Source: a virus
Reading direction: 5' to 3' (one strand)
DNA length: 20,164 bases
Virus record (IMG/VR): IMGVR_UViG_3300045421_000292
Location: 1-20,164 of that record
Shown: in pieces, positions 1 through 4,853 of the stretch
Layout of the letters: every line of letters starts with the position of its first letter
Position numbering within the stretch: position 1 is the first letter of the stretch
Made by a program: the position numbers and the translations under genes
The notes under the pieces: model-generated
Databases searched by the model: none
The model's input: the letters and a program-made list of their open reading frames with translations, nothing else
What the model was told of the DNA's origin: nothing

Positions 1-140
1 TGCGCAAGGCGGCCGAGAGCGGCGGCGTCACCTACAAGGGCACCGCCAAGGCGATGCGCGACCGCCTCAAGGGCCAGGCCGAGCGCTGGATCCCCGATGC
101 GGCGACGTTCGGCGCGCCGGGGCCGCGGGGTGCGGCATGA
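1..140 (+). CDS. C-terminal end of an unidentified phage gene (partial)
   Basis: An open frame enters from the left edge (first full codon at base 3) and stops at TGA 138-140, giving about 45 residues. The visible part is basic and helical-looking (motifs KGTAKAMRDRLKGQAERWIP and a Gly/Ala/Pro tail). I do not recognise the family. The next gene begins 16 bases later on the same strand, so this is probably the first visible member of the early operon. Such a basic tail could belong to a replication or DNA-binding protein, but the fragment is too short to say. Confidence 0.5.
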   Translation, partial: RKAAESGGVTYKGTAKAMRDRLKGQAERWIPDAATFGAPGPRGAA

Positions 141-156
141 CGCCGGAGATCGTGTG

Positions 157-381
157 ATGCGCGGCAGCGATACCCGGACCGGTCCGATCGAGATCCTGGC
201 GCAGCAGCTGCGGCCCGGCGACCGGTTTCAGCACGACGGCGCGGCGTGGTTCGCGGTGTATGTTGCGGTGACGCATGGCGGGCCGGTTGCCGTGCGGGCG
301 CAGGCGACAGCCGGCAATACGATCCTGTCGGCGCAGACTGAGATGACGCTGGCAGGGGATGAGATCGTGAGGTTGCGATGA
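157..381 (+). CDS. Small hypothetical phage protein, 74 aa
   Basis: This frame encodes a compact 74-residue protein with a beta-rich look: LRPGDRF, then a Trp-Phe-Ala-Val-Tyr strand, then further hydrophobic strands and a DEIVRLR end. I chose ATG 157 over an upstream ATG at 97 because GGAG at 145-148 sits eight bases before it and because the upstream start would overlap the preceding gene. No family is recognised; small beta-barrel proteins of this kind are common in phage early operons. Its stop (TGA 379-381) lies in the first copy of a 25-base tandem duplication whose second copy supplies the start of the TnpB-like gene, so the two genes were probably once directly coupled. Confidence 0.6.
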   Translation: MRGSDTRTGPIEILAQQLRPGDRFQHDGAAWFAVYVAVTHGGPVAVRAQATAGNTILSAQTEMTLAGDEIVRLR

Positions 382-407
382 GGATGAGATCGTGAGGCTG
401 CGATGAG
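357..407 (+). repeat. 25-base tandem duplication at the gene junction before the TnpB-like gene
   Basis: Bases 357-382 and 382-407 are the same sequence (starting GGATGAGATCGTGAGG) with one difference, T374 versus C399. The first copy contains the stop of the 74-aa gene; the second contains the GAGG ribosome-binding site (394-397) and the ATG (403) of the TnpB-like gene. At the matching place in the first copy there is an ATGA (378-381) in which the TGA is the upstream stop. Without the duplication the two genes would overlap by this ATGA. Confidence 0.9.
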
Positions 408-1836
408 TGATACCGAAGCCGAGATTGTGCGGCGCTACAACTTCAAGCTTTATCCGACGCACGCTCAGGCCGCGGCGCTGGATCGCATCCGCCGCCTGCA
501 CGCGACGTTCTACAACGCGGCGCTTCAGGAGCGGATCGACGCCTACCGGCTGGCGGGGAAGACGCTGACGCAATACGACCAGAGCAAACACATAAAGGTC
601 GTACGGGCCGACGATCCGGACTATGCGGCGCTGTCGGCTGACAGTCTCAACGGCACGCTCGCGCGTCTGGATAGGGCCTTTCAGGCGTTCTTTCGCCGCG
701 CCCGGGCCGGCCAGGGCGCGCAATCCGGCTTTCCGCGTTACAAGCGCAGCGACGACTACCCGGGTTTCTGGCATCGGTGGAAGAACGGATGGGCGATGAC
801 GCTTGGCCCTTCCGGCAAATCGGGGCGGATGTATGTCAAGGGAGTTCCGGGTGAACTGACCTTCCGCGGGCGGTTTCCGGCGCCACCCACCAGAATTCTG
901 ACTTGCGACATCCGCCTTGAAGGCGGCGTCTGGTGGGCGTCGGTAGCGGTCCGCATAGCGGCGCGCATGCGCCAGGACCACGAATATAAGGGCGAGGTCG
1001 TCTTCGACCTTGTCGAGACATTCGCGCGCATAAGGCGCGTGGACCGCGGACACGCCGCGGGGCCGGACGACGCGGGAATTCCCGCGGAAGATGGCCGAAT
1101 CATCCAACCACATCTGGGGGTTGGGGCTGCATCGGGTGCACACACCCCGGAAACCGGGGGTGACCGTGGGGGAAAGCCCCTGCGATCTTCCGCACCGGCC
1201 GGTGCACACACCCCGGAAACGGGGGGGGACCGTGGGAGCGGATGGTCCATGCCGTTCACGGCAACCGGCGCACACACCCAGGAAGCGGGGGGTGACCGTG
1301 GGGCAAAAGGCGAGACGTTGGAGCTGCGACCGGGTGCACACACCCCGGGAACGGGGGGTGACCGTGGGACGACGCCCTACGAGGCCGCGCAACGCGTAGA
1401 GCGCTTGCAACGCAGGATGGCCACATGCAAGCGAGGGTCCCAACGCTACCGGCGCTTGCGCCGACTCAAGGCCAGGATTGAGGCTCGGGCCGCGCGGCAA
1501 CGCAGAGAGCGGCTCCACGTGTGGACGACGGCTATCGCGCGGACGTTCGCCGAACTGACGATCGTGTCGCCTTCAATCAAGGAGACAACCCGGTCGGGTC
1601 GAGGCACTGAGCGCAGCCATGGCGCCGCCGTCGCGGTCAAAGCCGCGCTCAACCGTCACATTTTGGCGATGGCGCCGGCGACCGCGGTTGCGATGTTGGA
1701 ATACAAGATCGCCGAACGCGGAGGGATGGCACAGGTTGTGCGCGCCGGTTCTCATCCCGCCGAACTAGGCAATGCCATCGTTTCAGCCACCCAAGAAAAC
1801 CGCAAGTTGAGGAGAGCAATACGCAATGCACACTGA
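403..1836 (+). CDS. TnpB/Cas12-like (IS605 OrfB family) protein with a CRISPR-like array inside its frame; probably nuclease-dead
   Basis: Residues 1-200 resemble the N-terminal half of TnpB: YNFKLYPTHAQ at the start, a YNAALQERIDAYR helix, ALSADSLNGTLARLDRAFQ, FFRRARAG and a FPRYKR motif. A RuvC-I-like strand follows (VVFDLVETFARI, Asp202). Residues 245-322 are encoded by the array at 1135-1368 and read four times as GAHTPETGGDRG or a near copy. The family pattern resumes at once with YEAAQRVERLQRRMA and KRGSQRYRRLRRLKARIEAR (about 325-370). Without the array the length is 399 aa, normal for TnpB. Where TnpB has the RuvC-II VEDL glutamate, this protein reads IVSPSIKETTRSG (about 387-399). 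The Cys4 zinc finger and the RuvC-III DxNAA motif are absent. Known TnpB proteins are RNA-guided nucleases; loss of catalysis with retention of the fold would leave an RNA-guided DNA binder. It has no transposase A partner or IS ends, and its end overlaps the next gene by 11 bases. Confidence 0.8.
   Translation: MSDTEAEIVRRYNFKLYPTHAQAAALDRIRRLHATFYNAALQERIDAYRLAGKTLTQYDQSKHIKVVRADDPDYAALSADSLNGTLARLDRAFQAFFRRARAGQGAQSGFPRYKRSDDYPGFWHRWKNGWAMTLGPSGKSGRMYVKGVPGELTFRGRFPAPPTRILTCDIRLEGGVWWASVAVRIAARMRQDHEYKGEVVFDLVETFARIRRVDRGHAAGPDDAGIPAEDGRIIQPHLGVGAASGAHTPETGGDRGGKPLRSSAPAGAHTPETGGDRGSGWSMPFTATGAHTQEAGGDRGAKGETLELRPGAHTPGTGGDRGTTPYEAAQRVERLQRRMATCKRGSQRYRRLRRLKARIEARAARQRRERLHVWTTAIARTFAELTIVSPSIKETTRSGRGTERSHGAAVAVKAALNRHILAMAPATAVAMLEYKIAERGGMAQVVRAGSHPAELGNAIVSATQENRKLRRAIRNAH
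1135..1368. CRISPR. Mini CRISPR-like array: four 36-base repeats, three 30-base spacers, inside the TnpB-like frame
   Basis: Repeats lie at 1135-1170, 1201-1236, 1267-1302 and 1333-1368, exactly 66 bases apart. Each starts GGTGCACACACCCCGG (or one to two changes) and ends GGACCGTGGG or TGACCGTGGG. Differences from the consensus are few: one in repeats 1, 2 and 4, three in repeat 3. Spacers are 1171-1200, 1237-1266 and 1303-1332; they are unrelated to each other. Each repeat can fold: CACCCC pairs with GGGGTG, and an outer CAC with GTG. A 36/30 layout is typical of class 2 (types II and V) arrays and fits the TnpB/Cas12-like host gene better than the about 61-base period of type I-E. No AT-rich leader or adaptation genes are visible. 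The array would be transcribed with the operon. Whether it makes guides is inference. Confidence 0.8.
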
Positions 1837-2032
1837 TCTCGCCGAATGCATCGCGACCGCCCGCGCCGCCCGAGATCGCGTCTTGGACCAGAGCCTGCCG
1901 GTTCAGGTCGCGAACGCCGTCGCTGCCAACAACGCGACAATCGTCACTGCGCATGCGCTGAACCTGCGCATGCAGTTGTTCGAAGCCGAGCGCCGGCAGG
2001 ACAATATCCTCGCCCCGCCGAAGTCTGACTGA
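1826..2032 (+). CDS. Small hypothetical protein, 68 aa, coupled to the TnpB-like gene
   Basis: The ATG at 1826 lies inside the last codons of the TnpB-like gene (stop 1834-1836), in another frame, with AGGAG at 1810-1814 upstream. The 68-residue product is predicted to be mostly helical (LAECIATARAARDRVLDQ, then ATIVTAHALNLRMQLFEAER) with a short polar tail. It has no membrane segment or cysteine motif. I do not recognise the family. The 11-base overlap implies translational coupling, so the two products may be made together; whether they interact is not known. It could also simply be a conserved small early phage protein. Confidence 0.65.
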   Translation: MHTDLAECIATARAARDRVLDQSLPVQVANAVAANNATIVTAHALNLRMQLFEAERRQDNILAPPKSD

Positions 2033-2074
2033 TGCCGGCTTGGTGGCTCGGGCTTGCTGCGCGACCAGGCTTCT

Positions 2075-2091
2075 GGATGAATGAAACATCC
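2075..2091. promoter_or_regulatory. Short inverted repeat upstream of the excisionase-like gene
   Basis: GGATG (2075-2079) and CATCC (2087-2091) form a 5-base inverted repeat around AATGAAA in the 97-base gap before the excisionase-like gene. It is locally AT-richer than its surroundings and could be an operator or part of a promoter. The arms are short, so this is a weak call. Confidence 0.2.
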
Positions 2092-2129
2092 GGCGCGCTC
2101 CGGCCGGTGTCTCTGATGATGTTCCGGGA

Positions 2130-2459
2130 ATGTCGGACGAGATGATCCGCCACCTCCCCCCGATCGCCGTATCCCGCGACGAAGCCGCCCAGATGCTAGG
2201 CATCGGCGTCACGAAGTTCGACGAAATGGTCAGCTCAGGTCGCATGCCGGAAGGGCGGCACATCGACACTCGCGTGCTGTGGTCGGTGGAGGAGATCATC
2301 CAGGCCTTCCACGCGCTGCCCAGGCGTGGCCAGATGCGGGGGAATGATCCATGGGCCGACCTGACATGTCCGCGATCGAGCTTCCGTACGTCCAGGCCGT
2401 CCATGCGCGGGGCCAGACCTACTGGTATTTCCGCCACCGCGGGCGCCGGACGCGACTGA
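2130..2459 (+). CDS. Excisionase/AlpA-like helix-turn-helix DNA-binding protein
   Basis: Residues about 10-60 form a MerR/AlpA-type winged helix: AVSRDEAAQMLGIGVTKFDE (recognition unit), then MVSSGRMPEGRHI, then RVLWSVEEIIQAF. This is the usual layout of phage excisionases and regulators that bind near attachment sites. Such proteins bend att DNA and steer the integrase towards excision. The start may be ATG 2130 or ATG 2142; neither has a clear ribosome-binding site. The frame runs 109 bases into the integrase gene, and its last 40 or so residues look less protein-like than the domain. Position directly before the integrase supports an excision or integrase-control role. It could instead be a transcriptional regulator. 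Confidence 0.75.
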   Translation: MSDEMIRHLPPIAVSRDEAAQMLGIGVTKFDEMVSSGRMPEGRHIDTRVLWSVEEIIQAFHALPRRGQMRGNDPWADLTCPRSSFRTSRPSMRGARPTGISATAGAGRD

Positions 2460-3433
2460 CCGGCGCCCCAGGCAGCCCCGAATTCCTGGCGTCCTTCGAG
2501 GCGGCGCGCACCGCCGTCGCGCCGCCCGACACCCGCGCGGCCGCCGGATCGATGGCGGCCCTGGTCGCGTCCTGGCACGCGACCCCGGCCTATCAGGGTC
2601 GCCGATCGTCGACCAAACGATGGGACACGAGGTTGACGGACTGGCTGTGCGAGGCTTGCGGCGATCGCCCCGTCGCCGTCATGGACGCGCGAGCCGTGCG
2701 CACGCTGATGGCCGCGCATACGCCCGCGATGGGTAACAAGGTGCTGTCACTGCTGCGGGTGCTGATCCAGCACGCGATCAGCCTCAACTGGCGAGACGAC
2801 GATCCCACGAGGGATGTGCAGCGGATCGATTATAGACGGCGGCCATTCCCCACCTGGACGGATGATGACCTGGCGGCGTTCGAGCGCCACTGGCCGAGCG
2901 GCAGCCGCGCGCGCCTGGCTTATGCCCTGCTGTTGCATACCGGTCAGCGCCGCGGCGACGTGATCCGAATGGGCTGGCAGCACATCGCCGGCGGCCGCAT
3001 CACCATCGTGCAAGAGAAGACCGGGGCCCGGATCTCGATCCCTATCCATCCAGGCCTGCAAGCGGAACTCGACGCGACGGACAGAAACAACCTGACGTTG
3101 CTGATGACCGCGACCGGGGCTGGGTTCGCGTCCGGGAACGCGTTCTACAACTGGTTCCGGGATTGCATCCGCGCGGCTGGCATCGCGGGGAAGTCCCCGC
3201 ATGGCATGCGCAAGGCGACCGCGCGCCGTCTGATCGAGGCGGGATGCACGCCGCATGAGGCGGCCGCCGTCTCTGGCCATCGCAGCCTCGGCGAGCTGAT
3301 ACACTACGCGAGGGAGGCCGATCAGGCCCGCCTGGCGGATGTCGCGATCGGGAAAATTGCGGCCGCCGACCGGGGCGGCGCGCGGGGTGTGGCAAACATT
3401 TCCGGGAAAAGTGGCAAACTACGAAAAAGATAG
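2351..3433 (+). CDS. int: Tyrosine recombinase, phage integrase
   Basis: This 360-aa protein catalyses site-specific recombination between attP and a chromosomal attB. The catalytic set is visible: Arg200 (GQRRGDVIRM), Lys223 (QEKTGARI), His284 and Arg287 (SPHGMRK), His310 (SGHRSLGE) and the nucleophile Tyr319 (IHYARE). Residues 1-60 contain an arm-binding-like start (QAVHARGQTYWYFRHRGRRT); a SAM-like core-binding domain spans about 65-160. ATG 2351 has GGGGGA at 2338-2343 seven bases upstream; ATG 2366 is an alternative start. It overlaps the excisionase-like gene by 109 bases, which suggests coupled expression. The 3' end contains two of the four arm-type repeats, and attP lies 28 bases past its stop. 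Its length is normal for the family. Confidence 0.95.
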   Translation: MGRPDMSAIELPYVQAVHARGQTYWYFRHRGRRTRLTGAPGSPEFLASFEAARTAVAPPDTRAAAGSMAALVASWHATPAYQGRRSSTKRWDTRLTDWLCEACGDRPVAVMDARAVRTLMAAHTPAMGNKVLSLLRVLIQHAISLNWRDDDPTRDVQRIDYRRRPFPTWTDDDLAAFERHWPSGSRARLAYALLLHTGQRRGDVIRMGWQHIAGGRITIVQEKTGARISIPIHPGLQAELDATDRNNLTLLMTATGAGFASGNAFYNWFRDCIRAAGIAGKSPHGMRKATARRLIEAGCTPHEAAAVSGHRSLGELIHYAREADQARLADVAIGKIAAADRGGARGVANISGKSGKLRKR

Positions 3434-3573
3434 AGCAATAACATGATATTAGCAGCGCCGGTGGTGAGCCCGCTGGGACTCGATCTATTCAATGAAATCA
3501 GAGGCATGGACTGGCAAACGCCCAGTATAGCACCTCAACTTAGTCGGGGAGTTTTGCTCGAGTGGCAAACATT
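3389..3573 (+). repeat. Four TGGCAAAC direct repeats: probable integrase arm-type sites
   Basis: TGGCAAAC occurs at 3390-3397, 3412-3419, 3512-3519 and 3563-3570. The first, second and fourth extend to GTGGCAAAC, and the first and fourth extend further to GTGGCAAACATT. All are in the same orientation, two on each side of the tRNA-like core at 3462-3483. This is the arrangement of arm-binding sites in attP of tyrosine-recombinase phages. The two left copies lie within the last codons of the integrase gene. Confidence 0.8.
3462..3483 (-). other. attP: attP core: 22 bases identical in form to a tRNA 3' end
   Basis: Read on the minus strand, the 22 bases run TCGAGTCCCAG, then CGGGCTC, then ACCA. 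This fits tRNA positions 55 to 76 exactly: part of the T-loop, the 3' T-stem strand, the seven acceptor bases, the discriminator A and the CCA. The match to a tRNA pattern ends at the next base. The acceptor strand implies a partner starting GAGCCCG, which from memory fits alphaproteobacterial tRNA-Lys. No other part of a tRNA is present, so this is an attachment core and not a tRNA gene. It sits between the paired arm repeats, just after the integrase. Confidence 0.85.
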
Positions 3574-3593
3574 GTTGCGGTTGCGATCTGCCG

Positions 3594-3621
3594 CCGATCA
3601 GCGCGGTGACGGACTGATCGG
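3594..3621. terminator. Stem-loop after the last tail-operon gene, possible terminator
   Basis: CCGATCAG (3594-3601) pairs perfectly with CTGATCGG (3614-3621) across a 12-base loop. It lies six bases past the stop of the last minus-strand gene and between the two converging transcription units. There is no T-run on either strand, so it is not a standard intrinsic terminator. It may stop or stabilise transcripts, or be part of the right attP arm. Confidence 0.4.
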
Positions 3622-3627
3622 AGGTGC

Positions 3628-3753
3628 CTACCCGCCGGCCAGCCACCGCGAGACGACCGGCTCCAACCACACCAGACCGGCCCCGCACAGCACCGGCAGC
3701 AGCTTGACGCAGAAGACGCAGGGCCTGTCCCGAGCCTCCCTGGCGACGTTCAT
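3628..3753 (-). CDS. Very small membrane protein, 41 aa
   Basis: The frame starts at ATG 3753, which overlaps the stop of the preceding gene as ATGA (3753-3750). The product has a short basic N-terminus (MNVAREARDRP) and one hydrophobic stretch (CVKLLPVLCGAGLVWLEPVV, about residues 15-34), followed by a short tail. It is the last gene of the tail cassette. A lysis-related role (holin- or spanin-like) or a membrane-exclusion role is possible from position and shape alone; no family motif supports either. An in-frame upstream ATG at 3873 would make it longer, but that extension does not look protein-like. Confidence 0.5.
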   Translation of the reverse strand: MNVAREARDRPCVFCVKLLPVLCGAGLVWLEPVVSRWLAGG

Positions 3754-3971
3754 TCCCCAAACAACCACCGCAGCACCAACGCCCCCAAGGCGCCGGCAAT
3801 GGTCTTGCCAATCACGCCGCCCATCGCTGGCAGCGCTCCGTCCAACACCTTCAAAATCCCCCATCTCACCCATGAACCTACCCTCTGAAATGCGGTTGCG
3901 ACATTGCCCCGCGGCAGCGCTGAATTGAGCCTGCGCGGCTCGCGCGGGCTGTCATCGCTCACCACGTCCAC
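3750..3971 (-). CDS. Small glycine-rich membrane protein, 39 to 73 aa depending on start
   Basis: The C-terminal part (MGGVIGKTIAGALGALVLRW then LFGE) is a Gly/Ala-rich hydrophobic segment that could span the membrane. The start is uncertain. GTG 3971, seven bases after the previous stop, gives 73 aa with a polar N-terminus. GTG 3869, preceded by an AGAGGG site around 3880-3885, gives 39 aa. It overlaps the next gene by four bases. Proteins like this near the end of a phage structural cassette are often holins, but I see nothing that proves it. It could also be a small membrane-active accessory protein. Confidence 0.5.
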   Translation of the reverse strand: MDVVSDDSPREPRRLNSALPRGNVATAFQRVGSWVRWGILKVLDGALPAMGGVIGKTIAGALGALVLRWLFGE

Positions 3972-3977
3972 ACCGGC

Positions 3978-4853
3978 TTACGTCGGCGCGTCGATCGTGA
4001 CGATGGCGCTGGGCAGCACCTTGGCGCGGCCTGCCTCGACCTCGGCGCAGCGGTAGACGAAGTTTCGGACGGCGGCCGCGACGCGCAAGAACGCCGCGCC
4101 TGCGGTGAAGGTCACTACGCCGTCGTGCACGGAATAGTTGAACGCATCGCCGCCGCCCGGGAAACCCAATCCAGCCGCGATGCCCGCCCCGATGCTGGTC
4201 ATCGCGTTCAGCGCGTCGACCGACGTCGGATAGGTCCCGTTGGGCGCCCCAGCGCCAGTCACCGTCAGGCCGCCGATCTTCAGTGCGCGGGCTTGCTGCG
4301 CCAGCGTCAAGGTCCGATCGACGGCAATTGGGTTGCCGTCCATATCGGGAACGATCTCCTTGCCGTCGGCCTGCGCGGCCATCAGGGCCGCATGCTGCTC
4401 GCGAGTGACCTCGACTAGCGATCCCGGGAGGTCGTAGGGATGGAACGTCAGGTCATAGAAGCCGCGCGTCTCTTGCGAGTAGAAGATCGGAATGTTGACC
4501 CCGGCATAGGCGCCATTCTCGAGCACGATGCGCCCGTGCCGGCCCAGCGCGTGCTGGACATACTCCACCTGGTCCGGCGGAATTGCGACATGCAGCGCCG
4601 GCGGCGCCTCACCCGCTTCCAGCTCCACAACCACCAGGCGGAACTCTGTCAGTGCGTAGAACACGCGCGGTACGACCGGCTTGATCCCCCCGCCCTCCAG
4701 GACGAGGACGCGGCCGCCGGCGGCGATCGCCGCCTCGCACGCGGCGATCTGCTCATCGGGCACGACAGCACAACCGTCTGGCACGGGCTCGTCATCGGCC
4801 ACGGCCTGGACCTCGAGGCGGTTGGCCTCGAGCGAGTAGATATGTCTGATCAT
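3978..4853 (-). CDS. Tail-fibre accessory protein, DUF4376-like C-terminus
   Basis: This 291-aa protein has three visible parts. Residues 1-110 contain repeated acidic/hydrophobic segments (EVQAVADDEPVPDG, VVELEAGEAPPALHV). Residues about 150-185 carry a pattern common in tail-fibre assembly proteins (VTREQHAALMAAQADGKEIV then a DGNP motif). The end, from about 210, resembles DUF4376 domains (YPTSVDALNAMTSIGAGIAA, then VVTFTAGAAFLRVAAAVRNF). Proteins with this layout usually lie just after the fibre gene and are thought to help fibre folding or attachment. Its ATG overlaps the stop of the upstream fibre by one base (TGATG). Function is by family resemblance only. Confidence 0.65.
   Translation of the reverse strand: MIRHIYSLEANRLEVQAVADDEPVPDGCAVVPDEQIAACEAAIAAGGRVLVLEGGGIKPVVPRVFYALTEFRLVVVELEAGEAPPALHVAIPPDQVEYVQHALGRHGRIVLENGAYAGVNIPIFYSQETRGFYDLTFHPYDLPGSLVEVTREQHAALMAAQADGKEIVPDMDGNPIAVDRTLTLAQQARALKIGGLTVTGAGAPNGTYPTSVDALNAMTSIGAGIAAGLGFPGGGDAFNYSVHDGVVTFTAGAAFLRVAAAVRNFVYRCAEVEAGRAKVLPSAIVTIDAPT

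Noticed and set aside
1171-1332. Spacers targeting this same window
   Set aside because: By eye I found only short chance matches (for example nine bases near 8309), and no full protospacer. A computed search of both strands would be decisive.
1135-1368. Array as a type I-E or I-F CRISPR of the host
   Set aside because: The 66-base period with 36-base repeats does not match the about 60-61-base period of those types, no cascade genes are present, and it lies within a phage gene.
67-1518. A 483-aa open frame on the minus strand, antisense to the TnpB-like gene
   Set aside because: It is open because the region is GC-rich. It reads through the array as repeated Pro/Thr/Val/Arg peptides and shows no family pattern, while the plus strand has clear TnpB motifs.
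3462-3483. A tRNA gene
   Set aside because: Only positions 55-76 of the tRNA pattern are present; the neighbouring bases do not continue into a T-stem, anticodon arm or D-arm.
3443-3928. 161-aa plus-strand frame starting just after the integrase
   Set aside because: It runs through attP and antisense to the small membrane genes; it is Pro/Ser/Thr-rich with no recognisable domain.
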